DNA of 64,000 nt from Kosakonia sp. BYX6 (GCF_038449125.1 NZ_CP151800.1:1088406-1152405), one strand, 5' to 3'; shown: positions 10,428-21,374, counted from the stretch's first letter. Translations and numbers: made by a program. Notes: generated by a model from the letters alone, not told the origin.

Positions 10428-11309
10428 ATGATGAAACGTACAGGGGTGATTCTGGCGCTCGCGCTGGGTTTGGTGGCGCACGGCGCGATGGCAAAAACAA
10501 TTAATGTGGTCGCCAGTTTTTCGATTGTGGGGGATATCGCAACTCAGGTCGGCGGCGATCATGTCAAGGTCACCACGCTGGTGGGGCCGGATGGCGACCC
10601 GCATACTTTCGAGCCGTCGGCGAAAGACAGCGCGTTGCTTAACAAAGCCGATGTGGTGGTGGTTAATGGCCTGGGGCTGGAAGGTTGGCTGGACAGGCTG
10701 GTGAAAGCGTCCGGTTTTAAAGGCCAGATAGTGGTGGCTTCCAACGGTGTGGCAACGCATACGCTGGAAGAAGACGGTGCGACGGTGACCGACCCGCACG
10801 CCTGGAACAGCGCTGCCAACGGTGCGTTATATGCGCAAAACATTCTCACTGCGCTGGTGAAAGCCGATCCGGCGGACGACGCGGCGCTGAATGCGTCTGG
10901 CCAGCGTTATATTGCGCAGCTAAAACAGCTTGATAGCTGGGCAAAAGAGCGCTTTAGCGCGGTTCCTCAGGCAAAACGTAAAGTGCTGACCAGCCACGAT
11001 GCGTTTGGCTATTTCGCCCGTGCGTATGGCGTCGAATTTATGGCTCCGCAAGGGCTCTCTTCAGAGAGCGAAGCCAGCGCGGCGCAGGTGGCTGAGCTGA
11101 TTAAGCAAATTAAAGCTGACGGCGTGAAAGTGTGGTTTATAGAAAACCAGCTGGACCCACGACTGGTCAAACAGATTGCCAGCGCCACCGGCGCACAGCC
11201 GGGCGGTGAGCTTTACCCGGAAGCACTGAGCGCGAAAGGCGGCGTGGCGGATACTTACCAGAAAGCGTTTCGTCATAATGTGGATACCATTGTTAACAGC
11301 ATGAAGTAA
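10428..11309 (+). CDS. Metal ABC transporter substrate-binding protein (cluster A-I, ZnuA/SitA/PsaA-like)
   Basis: A 293-residue periplasmic protein: signal peptide (GVILALALGLVAHGAMA, cleavage near 22) and the cluster A-I fold. Likely metal ligands are His in DPHTFEPSAKD, His in TDPHAWNS, Glu in GLSSESEAS and an acidic residue near GELYPEAL. It lacks the long His/Asp-rich loop of ZnuA. Metal choice cannot be read from the protein; the upstream Zur-like box argues for zinc. A good AGGGGAA ribosome site precedes two adjacent ATGs (10428, 10431). Confidence 0.88.
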   Translation: MMKRTGVILALALGLVAHGAMAKTINVVASFSIVGDIATQVGGDHVKVTTLVGPDGDPHTFEPSAKDSALLNKADVVVVNGLGLEGWLDRLVKASGFKGQIVVASNGVATHTLEEDGATVTDPHAWNSAANGALYAQNILTALVKADPADDAALNASGQRYIAQLKQLDSWAKERFSAVPQAKRKVLTSHDAFGYFARAYGVEFMAPQGLSSESEASAAQVAELIKQIKADGVKVWFIENQLDPRLVKQIASATGAQPGGELYPEALSAKGGVADTYQKAFRHNVDTIVNSMK

Positions 11310-11323
11310 TTTCGCTATTTATT

Positions 11324-11349
11324 GCCGGATGTGCATGACGCCATCCGGC
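11324..11349. repeat. REP-like hairpin after the metal transporter operon
   Basis: An 8-bp inverted repeat GCCGGATG/CATCCGGC with a 10-nt loop resembles the stem of a REP unit. It sits 15 bp after the stop and may act as an operon-end element. No long T-run follows directly. Confidence 0.55.
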
Positions 11350-11458
11350 GAAAATCGAATTTTTCTGAAGCCTCCTCGTAAATCCGTTATCCCATCCCCC
11401 TATTTGCCCGGAAAGTGGTATCTTTTCCGCCACGGTTTTTGGACGCGGGGGAGCCATC

Positions 11459-11956
11459 ATGACGGACAGTGAATTAATGCAACTAAGTGAACGCATCGGG
11501 CTGGCGCTGAAAGCGCGGGGTGCGACGCTGACGACAGCTGAATCCTGCACAGGCGGCTGGGTTGCCAAAGTGATCACCGATATTGCGGGCAGTTCCGCCT
11601 GGTTCGAACGCGGGTTTGTTACCTACAGTAATGAAGCAAAAGCGCAGATGATTGGTGTCCAGACGGCAACGCTCGACGCGCATGGCGCAGTGAGCGAACC
11701 GGTGGTCGTGGAAATGGCGATTGGCGCATTGAAAGCGGCGCGCGCCGACTATGCCATTTCGATCAGCGGCATCGCCGGGCCGGATGGTGGCAGTGAAAGC
11801 AAACCGGTTGGCACCGTCTGGTTCGGCATTGCCAGCGCCAGTGGGGAAGGGATCACACGGCGTGAATGCTTCCAGGGCGACCGCGAAGCGGTGCGCAGAC
11901 AGGCAACGGCTTATGCGCTACAAACCCTGTGGCAACATTTTCTACAAAATACTTGA
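11459..11956 (+). CDS. pncC: PncC, nicotinamide-nucleotide amidase
   Basis: A 165-residue CinA C-terminal-domain protein (TTAESCTGGWVAK; SGIAGPDGGSESKPVGTVW), same length as E. coli YgaD/PncC. It deamidates NMN to NaMN in NAD recycling. It is immediately upstream of recA; its stop codon abuts the recA -35/LexA region. Confidence 0.95.
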   Translation: MTDSELMQLSERIGLALKARGATLTTAESCTGGWVAKVITDIAGSSAWFERGFVTYSNEAKAQMIGVQTATLDAHGAVSEPVVVEMAIGALKAARADYAISISGIAGPDGGSESKPVGTVWFGIASASGEGITRRECFQGDREAVRRQATAYALQTLWQHFLQNT

Positions 11957-11980
11957 TACTGTATGACCATACAGTATAAT
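11953..11980 (+). promoter_or_regulatory. recA promoter with LexA box
   Basis: The -35 TTGATA (11953-11958) and -10 TATAAT (11975-11980) are 16 bp apart. The LexA operator TACTGTATGACCATACAGTA (11957-11976) fills the spacer and matches CTG-N10-CAG. It is nearly identical to the E. coli recA operator, so SOS control is expected. Confidence 0.95.
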
Positions 11981-12016
11981 CGCGGCAACAGAACAGTTAT
12001 TCACCACGGGGCGTAA

Positions 12017-13111
<1,095 letters not shown>

Positions 13112-13128
13112 TAACGTAAACCGTAATC

Positions 13129-13159
13129 AAGGGCTGCTGATGCAGCCCTTTTTGTTTTT
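13129..13159 (+). terminator. recA terminator
   Basis: Stem AGGGCTGC/GCAGCCCT with a short loop is followed by TTTTTGTTTTT. A typical intrinsic terminator that limits, but may not fully block, read-through into recX. Confidence 0.85.
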
Positions 13160-13179
13160 CTATGGCCACAGGATTTGCC

Positions 13180-13680
13180 ATGTCCGATAACACTTCTCGC
13201 CGTTCTGCGGTTGCCCGCTTACGCGATCGAGCAATGCGTATCCTGGCGATGCGCGACCACAGCGAAAAAGAGTTTCGTCGTAAGCTGACCGCGCCGGTCA
13301 TGAGTAAAAACGGCCTGGAGGAGATTGACGTCACGCCGGAAGAGATCGATCAGGTAGTGGAATGGTGCCTGGAGCATAACTTTCTCGACGATGCACGTTT
13401 TGTCCGCCAGTTTATCGCCAGCCGCGCGCGCAAAGGCTATGGCCCAGCTCGTATCCGCCAGGAGCTGAATCAAAAAGGTATTGGCCGTGACATCAGCGAA
13501 AGTGCGATGCGCGAATGCGATATCGACTGGGTTGCGAATGCCCGTGAACAGGCGCTACGGAAGTATGGTGAACCGCTACCGACTGAGTTTGCAGCGAAAG
13601 TCAAAGTGCAGCGCTTTTTGCTCTATCGCGGCTTTATGCAGGAAGATATTCAGGAAATATGGCGGAATTTTGTAGACTGA
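13180..13680 (+). CDS. recX: RecX, RecA modulator
   Basis: A 166-residue protein built of three-helix repeats ([14 protein letters not shown] type; [21 protein letters not shown]), which caps RecA filaments and inhibits their extension. The ATG at 13180 gives the E. coli length and has AGGA upstream; an ATG at 13162 lies in the recA terminator U-run region. Expressed by read-through from recA. Confidence 0.94.
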   Translation: MSDNTSRRSAVARLRDRAMRILAMRDHSEKEFRRKLTAPVMSKNGLEEIDVTPEEIDQVVEWCLEHNFLDDARFVRQFIASRARKGYGPARIRQELNQKGIGRDISESAMRECDIDWVANAREQALRKYGEPLPTEFAAKVKVQRFLLYRGFMQEDIQEIWRNFVD

Positions 13681-13810
13681 GCGCATACGGGATTTTACTT
13701 CGCACTAAAGAAAACTTATCTTATTCCCACTTTTTCCAGTAGCTGGTGCGTTTGTCATGCAATGGCGGCGGCCTGTTACCACATTTCGTTAGCTTGATTT
13801 CAGGATAATT

Positions 13811-16441
13811 ATGAGCAAGAGCACCGCTGAGATCCGTCAGGCGTTTCTCGATTTTTTCCATAGCAAGGGACATCAGGTAGTTGCCAGCAGCTCCCTGGTA
13901 CCGAATAACGACCCGACTCTGCTGTTTACCAACGCCGGGATGAATCAGTTCAAGGATGTGTTCCTTGGGCTCGACAAGCGTAATTATTCCCGCGCTACTA
14001 CTGCACAGCGTTGCGTTCGTGCCGGTGGTAAACACAACGACCTGGAAAACGTCGGCTACACCGCACGTCATCACACCTTCTTTGAAATGCTGGGCAACTT
14101 TAGCTTCGGCGACTACTTCAAACATGATGCTATCCAGTACGCATGGGAACTGCTGACCGGCGAAAACTGGTTCAACCTGCCGAAAGAACGCCTGTGGGTG
14201 ACGGTGTACGAAACAGACGACGAAGCCTACGAAATTTGGGAAAAAGAAGTTGGTATCCCGCGCGAGCGTATTATCCGCATTGGTGATAACAAAGGCGCGG
14301 CCTATGCGTCTGACAACTTCTGGCAGATGGGTGACACCGGTCCGTGCGGCCCGTGCACCGAGATTTTCTACGATCATGGCGATCATATCTGGGGCGGCCC
14401 GCCGGGTAGCCCGGAAGAAGACGGCGATCGCTATATCGAAATCTGGAATATCGTCTTTATGCAGTTCAACCGCCAGGCCGATGGCACAATGGAGCCGCTG
14501 CCGAAGCCGTCCGTTGATACCGGCATGGGCCTGGAACGTGTTGCGGCTGTGCTGCAACATGTGAACTCTAACTACGAAATCGACCTGTTCACTAAGCTGA
14601 TTCAGGCAGTGGCGAAGGTGACTGGCGCGACAGATTTGAGTAACAAATCTCTGCGCGTTATCGCTGACCACATCCGTTCTTGCGCATTCCTGATTGCTGA
14701 TGGCGTGATCCCGTCGAACGAAAACCGTGGCTATGTGCTGCGTCGCATTATTCGTCGCGCTATCCGTCACGGCAATATGCTGGGCGCGAAGGACACCTTC
14801 TTTTATAAGCTGGTTGGGCCGCTGATCGACGTGATGGGCTCAGCAGGTGAAGATCTGCAACGCCAACAGGCGCAGGTTGAACAGGTTCTGAAAACTGAAG
14901 AAGAGCAGTTTGCCCGTACGCTGGAGCGCGGTTTGGCGCTGTTGGACGAAGAACTGGCAAAATTGAAAGGCGATACGCTGGATGGCGAAACCGCTTTCCG
15001 CCTGTATGACACTTACGGTTTCCCGGTGGATCTGACCGCTGACGTTTGCCGCGAGCGCAATCTGAAAGTTGACGAAGTGGGCTTCGAAGCCGCCATGGAA
15101 GAGCAGCGCCGTCGCGCGCGCGAATCCAGCGGTTTTGGCGCAGACTACAACGCGATGATCCGCGTTGACGGTGCGTCTGAATTCAAAGGTTATGACCACC
15201 TTGAACTGAATGGCAAAGTGACCGCACTGTTTGTTGATGGCAAACCGGTTAACGCGATTGCAGCGGGCCAGGACGCGGTTGTCGTTCTCGACGAAACGCC
15301 GTTCTATGCTGAATCGGGCGGCCAGGTTGGCGACAAAGGCGAACTGAAAGGTAACGGGTTTACCTTTGCCGTGCAAGATACGCAGAAATATGGCCAGGCA
15401 ATTGGTCATATCGGCAAGCTCAGCACCGGTTCGCTGAAAGTCGGCGATGGCGTGAAAGCAGAAGTCGACGAAGCGCGTCGCGCTCGTATTCGCCTGAACC
15501 ATTCAGCAACGCATCTGATGCATGCTGCGCTGCGTAGTGTGCTCGGTACGCACGTGGCGCAGAAAGGCTCTCTGGTGAACGACAAGGCGCTGCGTTTTGA
15601 CTTCTCTCATTTCGAAGCCATGAAACCGTCGGAAATCCGCGCGGTGGAAGATCTGGTTAACGCGCAAATTCGCCGTAACCTGCCGATCGAAACCAACATC
15701 ATGGATCTGGAAGCGGCAAAAGCGAACGGCGCAATGGCGCTGTTTGGCGAGAAATATGACGACCGCGTGCGTGTTTTGAGCATGGGCGATTTCTCGACGG
15801 AACTGTGCGGCGGTACGCATGCCTCGCGTACCGGTGATATCGGCCTGTTCCGCATTGTGTCTGAATCCGGCACGGCGGCAGGTGTTCGCCGTATCGAAGC
15901 GATTACCGGTGAAGGCGCAATTGCCAGCCTGCATGCGCAAAACGATCAGTTGCACGATATTGCTCAGTTGCTGAAAGGCGACAGCCAGAACCTCGGCGAC
16001 AAAGTACGTAGCGTTATTGAGCGTACTCGTCAGCTGGAAAAAGAGTTGCAGCAGCTTAAAGCGCAGGCGGCAGCGCAAGAAAGCGCAAACCTGTCCGGTA
16101 ACGCTATCGAAATAAATGGCGTGAAACTGTTGGTTAGCGAACTGGCAGACGTCGAGCCGAAGATGTTGCGTACCATGGTGGACGACCTGAAGAACCAACT
16201 CGGCGCTTCGGTTATCGTTCTTGCCACTGTAGTGGAAGGAAAAGTTTCTCTGATCGCGGGCGTCTCAAAGGATGTGACTGACCGTGTTAAAGCAGGGGAA
16301 CTGGTAGGAATGGTCGCCCAGCAAGTTGGGGGCAAAGGTGGTGGACGCCCGGATATGGCTCAAGCCGGTGGTACGGATGCGGCCGCGCTTCCTGCGGCTC
16401 TCGCCAGTGTTAAAGATTGGGTAAGCGCTAAACTGTCATAA
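13811..16441 (+). CDS. alaS: AlaS, alanyl-tRNA synthetase
   Basis: An 876-residue class II synthetase of the standard length: N-terminal catalytic core ([16 protein letters not shown]; motif 2 region near 60-90), an editing domain with zinc ligands ([12 protein letters not shown] about 565, [13 protein letters not shown] about 665) and the C-terminal oligomerisation domain with Gly-rich end ([15 protein letters not shown]). It charges tRNA-Ala and clears mis-acylated Ser/Gly. Confidence 0.98.
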   Translation: MSKSTAEIRQAFLDFFHSKGHQVVASSSLVPNNDPTLLFTNAGMNQFKDVFLGLDKRNYSRATTAQRCVRAGGKHNDLENVGYTARHHTFFEMLGNFSFGDYFKHDAIQYAWELLTGENWFNLPKERLWVTVYETDDEAYEIWEKEVGIPRERIIRIGDNKGAAYASDNFWQMGDTGPCGPCTEIFYDHGDHIWGGPPGSPEEDGDRYIEIWNIVFMQFNRQADGTMEPLPKPSVDTGMGLERVAAVLQHVNSNYEIDLFTKLIQAVAKVTGATDLSNKSLRVIADHIRSCAFLIADGVIPSNENRGYVLRRIIRRAIRHGNMLGAKDTFFYKLVGPLIDVMGSAGEDLQRQQAQVEQVLKTEEEQFARTLERGLALLDEELAKLKGDTLDGETAFRLYDTYGFPVDLTADVCRERNLKVDEVGFEAAMEEQRRRARESSGFGADYNAMIRVDGASEFKGYDHLELNGKVTALFVDGKPVNAIAAGQDAVVVLDETPFYAESGGQVGDKGELKGNGFTFAVQDTQKYGQAIGHIGKLSTGSLKVGDGVKAEVDEARRARIRLNHSATHLMHAALRSVLGTHVAQKGSLVNDKALRFDFSHFEAMKPSEIRAVEDLVNAQIRRNLPIETNIMDLEAAKANGAMALFGEKYDDRVRVLSMGDFSTELCGGTHASRTGDIGLFRIVSESGTAAGVRRIEAITGEGAIASLHAQNDQLHDIAQLLKGDSQNLGDKVRSVIERTRQLEKELQQLKAQAAAQESANLSGNAIEINGVKLLVSELADVEPKMLRTMVDDLKNQLGASVIVLATVVEGKVSLIAGVSKDVTDRVKAGELVGMVAQQVGGKGGGRPDMAQAGGTDAAALPAALASVKDWVSAKLS

Positions 16442-16459
16442 TTACAAAGCGAATGCACA

Positions 16460-16490
16460 GGCCATAACCTTGCGGTTATGGCCTTGTTGC
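16460..16490 (+). terminator. alaS terminator
   Basis: A perfect 10-bp stem GGCCATAACC/GGTTATGGCC with loop TTGC, followed by TTGTTG. Located 19 bp after the alaS stop. Confidence 0.75.
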
Positions 16491-16680
16491 CACTACGCTA
16501 TTGATAACGAGAAAGTCAGGTTGAAGTTGTGTATATCGGCTAAACTTACGTCTAGCAGAATGTAATGCCGTGACTGCTTACACTTTACGAGTTTGTCATC
16601 GCTTACTTTTTGGCGTTGTATGACGGATAATGCCGGGATACAGAGAGACCCGACTCTTTTAATCTTTCAAGGAGCAAAGA

Positions 16681-16866
16681 ATGCTGATTCTGACTCGTCG
16701 AGTTGGTGAAACCCTCATGATTGGGGATGAGGTCACTGTGACTGTATTAGGGGTGAAGGGTAATCAGGTACGCATTGGCGTAAACGCCCCTAAAGAAGTG
16801 TCGGTTCACCGTGAAGAGATCTACCAGCGTATCCAGGCTGAGAAATCCCAGCAGTCCAATTACTAA
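16681..16866 (+). CDS. csrA: CsrA, carbon storage regulator
   Basis: A 61-residue RNA-binding dimer ([36 protein letters not shown]), identical in size to E. coli CsrA. It binds GGA motifs in mRNA leaders and is titrated by CsrB/C sRNAs. A strong AAGGAG ribosome site precedes the ATG. Located between alaS and the tRNA cluster, as in E. coli. Confidence 0.98.
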   Translation: MLILTRRVGETLMIGDEVTVTVLGVKGNQVRIGVNAPKEVSVHREEIYQRIQAEKSQQSNY

Positions 16867-16874
16867 TGCATTAT

Positions 16875-16901
16875 GCGTCTCGCGGCTGTCCGGCGAGACG
16901 C
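16875..16901 (+). terminator. Hairpin after csrA
   Basis: A 9-bp stem GCGTCTCGC/GCGAGACGC begins 9 nt after the csrA stop. It lacks a U-run, so it is a likely 3'-end structure rather than a proven terminator. The remaining 210 bp up to the tRNA promoter is AT-rich with no supported gene. Confidence 0.55.
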
Positions 16902-17113
16902 AACCACACCTCCAGATTCTCCCTCGCGCACGTTTCCTTTTTATTTCAAATTCACTGTATTTCTTTCTCTACGACTGCGCTTTTGTCGCCCTCAGCTTCG
17001 TGTTTTTTGCCAACGTAGCGGCGGAAATTCTGCTGATAAAACATCCTTTTTGGCCTTTTTGCAGGCTAATTGTCTGCGAAGTGTGCAAACGATTCAGGGG
17101 TGGGAAAAATTGT

Positions 17114-17141
17114 TTGACTTATAAGTCCCAGAAAGTAATAT
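17114..17141 (+). promoter_or_regulatory. Promoter of the serV-argVYZ tRNA cluster
   Basis: TTGACT (17114-17119) and TAATAT (17136-17141) are spaced by 16 bp and followed by the GC-rich discriminator GTGCGCCAC, typical of stringently controlled stable-RNA promoters. The first tRNA starts 62 bp downstream. Confidence 0.75.
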
Positions 17142-17203
17142 GTGCGCCACGCAGCGACGATGAGCTCTCAACAAGTTCTTCGAAGCACTCGTAAGAGGCG
17201 TGT

Positions 17204-17296
17204 GGTGAGGTGGCCGAGAGGCTGAAGGCGCTCCCCTGCTAAGGGAGTATGCGGTCAAAAGCTGCATCCGGGGTTCGAATCCCCGCCTCACCGCCA
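17204..17296 (+). tRNA. serV: tRNA-Ser (anticodon GCU)
   Basis: A 93-nt class II tRNA: acceptor GGTGAGG/CCTCACC, long variable arm, anticodon GCT at 17238-17240, T-loop GGTTCGAATCC and encoded CCA at 17294-17296. First gene of the cluster. Confidence 0.97.
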
Positions 17297-17300
17297 TTTT

Positions 17301-17377
17301 GCATCCGTAGCTCAGCTGGATAGAGTACTCGGCTACGAACCGAGCGGTCGGAGGTTCGAATCCTCCCGGATGCACCA
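17301..17377 (+). tRNA. argV: tRNA-Arg (anticodon ACG), copy 1
   Basis: A 77-nt tRNA with acceptor GCATCCG/CGGATGC, anticodon ACG (17335-17337; read as ICG) and encoded CCA. It reads CGU/CGC/CGA. It lies 4 nt after tRNA-Ser, so both are from one transcript. Assignment to individual E. coli arg alleles is by position only. Confidence 0.97.
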
Positions 17378-17440
17378 TCTTGCTCAGTGTGGCGAGGTAA
17401 CGCAGCACTGAATCAGCGTTGTAAAGCAAGTTTTCCCGAT

Positions 17441-17517
17441 GCATCCGTAGCTCAGCTGGATAGAGTACTCGGCTACGAACCGAGCGGTCGGAGGTTCGAA
17501 TCCTCCCGGATGCACCA
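17441..17517 (+). tRNA. tRNA-Arg (anticodon ACG), copy 2
   Basis: Identical in sequence to the first copy, 63 nt downstream of it. The spacer resembles the following spacer (both begin TCTTGCTCAGTGT), so the repeat unit is tRNA plus spacer of about 140 bp. Confidence 0.97.
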
Positions 17518-17581
17518 TCTTGCTCAGTGTCTCGCATGTAATGCAACACTGAATCTGCGTTGTAAATTAAGTTTCCCCGAT

Positions 17582-17658
17582 GCATCCGTAGCTCAGCTGG
17601 ATAGAGTACTCGGCTACGAACCGAGCGGTCGGAGGTTCGAATCCTCCCGGATGCACCA
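17582..17658 (+). tRNA. tRNA-Arg (anticodon ACG), copy 3
   Basis: A third identical copy, 64 nt after copy 2. E. coli K-12 has four copies at this locus (argQ, argZ, argY, argV), so this strain has one fewer here. Confidence 0.97.
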
Positions 17659-17794
17659 TCTTCTGTAAGTCCCCCATATTCTGCGAAATTCCTCCCAACA
17701 AAGCACAAACCCCTCTGCTTATTGTTCGCTGGCAGCGACAAAAAGCCTTGTTTACGTTAAAGTAAATGTTTGTTATCTGGTTTACGAGAGCACG

Positions 17795-18361
17795 ATGTAC
17801 GAACGTTACGCTGGTCTGATTTTCGATATGGATGGCACCATCCTCGATACTGAACCGACCCACCGCAAGGCCTGGCATGAAGTGTTGGCGCACTACGGAA
17901 TGCGTTTTGATGAACAGGCGATGGTCGGGCTGAATGGCTCACCCACATGGCGTATCGCGCAGGCGATCATCGAAGCAAACCAGGCCGATTTCGATCCCCA
18001 TTTACTGGCTAATGAGAAAACCGCAGCGGTGAAAACAATGTTGTTGGATTGTGTGCGCCCGTTACCGCTGATTGACGTGGTGAAAGAGTGGCATGGTCGC
18101 CGTCCAATGTCCGTTGGCACAGGCAGTGAAAGCGCAATTGCCGAAGTTCTGCTGACGCATCTTGGCTTACGCCAATACTTCACTGCGGTCATCGCCGCCG
18201 ATCACGTTAAAAATCATAAACCTGCACCGGATACTTTCCTGCTCTGCGCCCAAAAAATGGGTGTGGATCCATCGCAGTGCGTCGTGTTTGAAGATGCTGA
18301 TTTCGGCTTGATGGCCGCGCACGCTGCCGGTATGGACGTTGTGGATGTTCGCGTATTGTGA
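17795..18361 (+). CDS. yqaB: YqaB, HAD-family fructose-1-phosphate phosphatase
   Basis: A 188-residue HAD hydrolase of the beta-phosphoglucomutase-like subgroup: catalytic DMDGT near residue 11-15, GTGSES (motif II) and FEDADFG (motif IV). It dephosphorylates small sugar phosphates, best known for fructose-1-phosphate. Its stop overlaps the GTG start of yqaA (GTGA). Confidence 0.95.
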   Translation: MYERYAGLIFDMDGTILDTEPTHRKAWHEVLAHYGMRFDEQAMVGLNGSPTWRIAQAIIEANQADFDPHLLANEKTAAVKTMLLDCVRPLPLIDVVKEWHGRRPMSVGTGSESAIAEVLLTHLGLRQYFTAVIAADHVKNHKPAPDTFLLCAQKMGVDPSQCVVFEDADFGLMAAHAAGMDVVDVRVL

Positions 18362-18786
18362 GTGACGCTCTGTCACTTTTTTCATTGTTTGCCAGCAGTT
18401 TTCTCAGTGCCACGCTGTTGCCCGGCAATTCTGAAGTTGTGCTGGTTGCGATGTTACTCACGCATGTTAGTCAGCCCTGGCTGCTTGTTGTAATAGCAAT
18501 AATAGGTAATAGCCTTGGAGGGCTGACTAACGTTATTCTTGGGCGTTTCGTTTTGCAGCGCAAAGCATCGCGCTGGCAGGAAAAAGCGACCGGCTGGCTC
18601 AGACGTTACGGCGCTGCGGCGCTGTTGTTGAGTTGGGTGCCTGTTATAGGCGATTTACTGTGCTTTCTTGCGGGATGGATGCGGCTCCCGTGGGGGCCAG
18701 TTCTGATTTTTTTATGCCTTGGCAAAGCGTTGCGCTATGTGGCTCTCGCCCTCGTAACGTTGCAAGGTATGACGTGGTGGCACTAA
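18358..18786 (+). CDS. yqaA: YqaA, DedA-like (SNARE-associated/VTT) membrane protein
   Basis: A 142-residue inner-membrane protein with several hydrophobic helices and the GNSEVVLVAML and GNSLGGLTNVILGRF motifs of the family. It starts with GTG at 18358, overlapping the yqaB stop, and the length matches E. coli. Function not established. Confidence 0.93.
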   Translation: MSDALSLFSLFASSFLSATLLPGNSEVVLVAMLLTHVSQPWLLVVIAIIGNSLGGLTNVILGRFVLQRKASRWQEKATGWLRRYGAAALLLSWVPVIGDLLCFLAGWMRLPWGPVLIFLCLGKALRYVALALVTLQGMTWWH

Positions 18787-18866
18787 TTGGACTGTGTGAG
18801 TGACCTTTCATCGTCAACCATTACAATTATGCTTAATAAAATGATTATTACAGGCGGGAGGTCAAT

Positions 18867-20411
18867 TTGATCCCGGACGTATCACAGGCGTTGTCCTGGC
18901 TGGAAAAACATCCTCAGGCTCTCAAGGGGATCCAACGCGGTCTTGAACGTGAAACTTTGCGCGTCAATGCGGATGGTTCTTTAGCAACAACGGGTCATGC
19001 GGCAACGCTTGGTTCTGCACTGACCCATAAATGGATTACCACTGATTTCGCCGAAGCGCTGCTGGAGTTTATCACTCCGGTTGATGGCGATATCGACCAT
19101 ATGCTGACGGTGATGCGCGATGTTCATCGCTACACTGCCCGCCAGATTGGCGATGAGCGCCTGTGGCCGCTCAGCATGCCGTGCTATATAAAAGAAGGGC
19201 AGGATATTGAGTTGGCGCAATATGGCACCTCTAATATCGGGCGCCTGAAAACGCTTTATCGCGAAGGGCTGAAAAACCGCTACGGCGCGTTGATGCAGGT
19301 TATCTCTGGCGTGCATTACAACTTTTCGCTACCGATGGCTTTCTGGGAAGCCAAAAGCGGCAGTACGGATAAAGAAACGGTGTCAGATGGCTATTTCCGT
19401 CTGATCCGCAACTATTACCGTTTTGGCTGGGTAATCCCGTACCTGTTCGGTGCATCCCCGGCGATCTGCCCGTCGTTTCTGCAAGGAAAGCCGACCACAC
19501 TGCCGTTCGAGAAAACGCCAAACGGTATGTACTATCTGCCGTATGCGACCTCATTGCGTATGAGCGATTTGGGTTACACCAATAAATCGCAGAACAACTT
19601 GGGCATTACCTTTAACAACCTGCATGATTACGTCGTTGCCCTGAAGCGCGCCATCAAAACGCCTTCAGAAGAATACGCGAAAATCGGCTTGAAAAAAGAT
19701 GGCAAGTATCTGCAAATCAATACCAATATTTTGCAGATAGAGAACGAGCTGTATGCGCCGATCCGCCCGAAGCGCGTGACCCGCAGCGGCGAAACGCCGT
19801 CGGATGCGCTGCTGCGCGGCGGTATTGAATACATCGAAGTGCGCTCGCTGGATATCAACCCGTTCACTGCGATTGGCGTTGACGAGCAGCAGGTGCGCTT
19901 CCTCGATCTGTTTATGGTCTGGTGTGTGCTGGCCGACGCACCGGAAATGAGTAGCGACGAATTGCTGTGTACTCGCACCAACTGGAACCGCGTGATTCTG
20001 GAAGGTCGTAAGCCAGGTTTAACGCTGGGTATAGGCTGTGAAACGGCGCAATTCCCATTGGCGCAAGTCGGCAAGGATCTGTTTGGCGATCTGAAACGAG
20101 TGGCACAAACGCTGGATGGCGTGTACGGTGGCAATGAGTATGAAAAAGTATGTGACCAGCTGGTCGCCAGTTTCGACGATCCTGAATTGACGTTCTCTGC
20201 GCGTATTCTGCGCTCAATGATTGATGATGGAATTGGCGGTACAGGTAAGGCGCTGGGCGATCAGTACCGTTCGCAGCTGCGTGAAGAGCCGCTGGAAATC
20301 TTGCGTGAAGAAGATTTTATCGCTGAATGCAAAGCATCGCTGGCGCGTCAGGCTGAAGTTGAAGCCGGGGATACGGAGTCATTTGAAGCGTTGCTCGCAC
20401 GTCACGCCTGA
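18867..20411 (+). CDS. gshA: GshA, glutamate-cysteine ligase
   Basis: A 514-residue first enzyme of glutathione synthesis, joining glutamate and cysteine with ATP. Conserved blocks include [31 protein letters not shown] and [12 protein letters not shown]. It starts with TTG at 18867 after GGGAGGTC, as in E. coli, where the weak start limits output. It is four residues shorter than the E. coli protein, near residue 165. Confidence 0.97.
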   Translation: MIPDVSQALSWLEKHPQALKGIQRGLERETLRVNADGSLATTGHAATLGSALTHKWITTDFAEALLEFITPVDGDIDHMLTVMRDVHRYTARQIGDERLWPLSMPCYIKEGQDIELAQYGTSNIGRLKTLYREGLKNRYGALMQVISGVHYNFSLPMAFWEAKSGSTDKETVSDGYFRLIRNYYRFGWVIPYLFGASPAICPSFLQGKPTTLPFEKTPNGMYYLPYATSLRMSDLGYTNKSQNNLGITFNNLHDYVVALKRAIKTPSEEYAKIGLKKDGKYLQINTNILQIENELYAPIRPKRVTRSGETPSDALLRGGIEYIEVRSLDINPFTAIGVDEQQVRFLDLFMVWCVLADAPEMSSDELLCTRTNWNRVILEGRKPGLTLGIGCETAQFPLAQVGKDLFGDLKRVAQTLDGVYGGNEYEKVCDQLVASFDDPELTFSARILRSMIDDGIGGTGKALGDQYRSQLREEPLEILREEDFIAECKASLARQAEVEAGDTESFEALLARHA

Positions 20412-20420
20412 TAGAAAAGA

Positions 20421-20493
20421 AAAAGGCCACATCGCTGTGGCCAAAATTTCATCTCTGAAAATCAGGGATGATGATAACAAATGCGCGTCTTTC
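20421..20493 (-). ncRNA. micA: MicA sRNA
   Basis: The minus strand from 20493 reads GAAAGACGCGCATTTGTTAT, matching the MicA 5' end that pairs with ompA mRNA. An internal hairpin (CCCTGATTTTCAGAGATG region) and a terminal stem GGCCACA-GCGA-TGTGGCC followed by a U-run at 20424-20420 complete it. About 73 nt. It is an Hfq-dependent repressor of ompA and other porin mRNAs. It is divergent from luxS and convergent on gshA, as in E. coli. The same hairpin may help end gshA. Confidence 0.95.
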
Positions 20494-20499
20494 ACATAC

Positions 20500-20527
20500 T
20501 CAGACTCGCACGGGAAAAAAGAGTTCA
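20500..20527 (-). promoter_or_regulatory. Sigma-E promoter of micA
   Basis: On the minus strand TGAACTC (-35, 20521-20527) and GTCTGA (-10, 20500-20505) are separated by 15 bp, with the -10 ending 7 nt before the MicA 5' end. This matches the sigma-E consensus GGAACTT-N15/16-GTCTAA. Confidence 0.8.
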
Positions 20528-20564
20528 CTTTATTTTTAAAAAAATCACTATCGGAGGTGACTAA

Positions 20565-21080
20565 ATGCCGTTATTGGATAGCTTCACTGTCGATCATACC
20601 CGTATGGAAGCGCCTGCAGTCCGTGTTGCCAAGACCATGGACACCCCGCACGGCGACACCATCACCGTATTCGACCTGCGTTTCTGCGTACCGAACAAAG
20701 AAGTGATGCCGGAAAAAGGCATTCATACGCTTGAGCATCTGTTCGCGGGTTTTATGCGTAATCACCTCAATGGCAATGGCGTTGAGATTATCGACATCTC
20801 CCCGATGGGCTGCCGCACAGGCTTCTATATGAGTCTGATCGGTACGCCGGATGAACAGCGTGTCGCTGACGCCTGGAAAGCGGCGATGGCCGACGTTCTG
20901 AAGGTTAAAGAGCAGAACCAAATCCCGGAACTGAACGTTTACCAGTGCGGGACTTACCAGATGCACTCGCTGGACGAAGCGCAGGAAATCGCGCGCCACA
21001 TCCTCGATCGCGATGTTCGCGTCAACAGCAACGAAGAGCTGGCCCTGCCGAAAGAAAAGCTGCAGGAATTGCACATCTAG
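20565..21080 (+). CDS. luxS: LuxS, S-ribosylhomocysteine lyase
   Basis: A 171-residue metalloenzyme that splits S-ribosylhomocysteine into homocysteine and DPD, the AI-2 precursor. Metal ligands His54, His58 (HTLEHLFAG) and Cys128 ([10 protein letters not shown]), and catalytic Cys83 (MGCRTGFY) are present. A strong CGGAGGT site precedes the ATG. Confidence 0.98.
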   Translation: MPLLDSFTVDHTRMEAPAVRVAKTMDTPHGDTITVFDLRFCVPNKEVMPEKGIHTLEHLFAGFMRNHLNGNGVEIIDISPMGCRTGFYMSLIGTPDEQRVADAWKAAMADVLKVKEQNQIPELNVYQCGTYQMHSLDEAQEIARHILDRDVRVNSNEELALPKEKLQELHI

Positions 21081-21103
21081 CTGCCATTTTTGTCGTTGTC
21101 TTT

Positions 21104-21141
21104 AATACCGCCTTTCTGTTAGCAGAAGGCGGTATTATTAT
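21104..21141 (+). terminator. luxS terminator
   Basis: Long inverted repeat AATACCGCCTT/AAGGCGGTATT, extended by CTG/CAG, is followed by ATTATTT. The 230 bp after it, up to the lipoprotein gene, is strongly AT-rich with no supported gene and presumably holds that operon's promoter. Confidence 0.8.
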
Positions 21142-21374
21142 TTGGCTGGTATCTATCAGATAATTTTTATTCACGAAATATATTCAAGCTTTGAATTTAT
21201 ATTAATTATTAATGTGTCTGTAATATCCTGTTTAGCTAAATGTCTTCTGGTTGTCATTTAATTCTTGCCATGATAGTTTTCTCACCTCGTCGTTATTAGA
21301 CGAACGTTTACTTTCAATATATTTACCTTATAAACAAATTTCAGCGAAAAAGATGCCTGAATGACGAGGATATT

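Noticed and set aside
13721-14770. A 349-residue minus-strand reading frame
   Set aside because: Antisense shadow of alaS, with no ribosome site and no recognisable domain.
17301-17658. Regular repeats resembling a CRISPR array
   Set aside because: The repeats are complete 77-nt tRNA-Arg genes with encoded CCA, the spacers are related to each other, and no cas gene is nearby.
17094-17741. A 215-residue minus-strand reading frame with three repeated peptide blocks
   Set aside because: It is the antisense reading of the tRNA-Ser/tRNA-Arg array. The repeated peptide comes from the identical tRNA copies, a known source of spurious protein annotations.
17204-17800. tRNA cluster as an integration site for a genomic island
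   Set aside because: No integrase gene and no partial tRNA duplicate were found; the next genes (yqaB, yqaA) are the conserved backbone.
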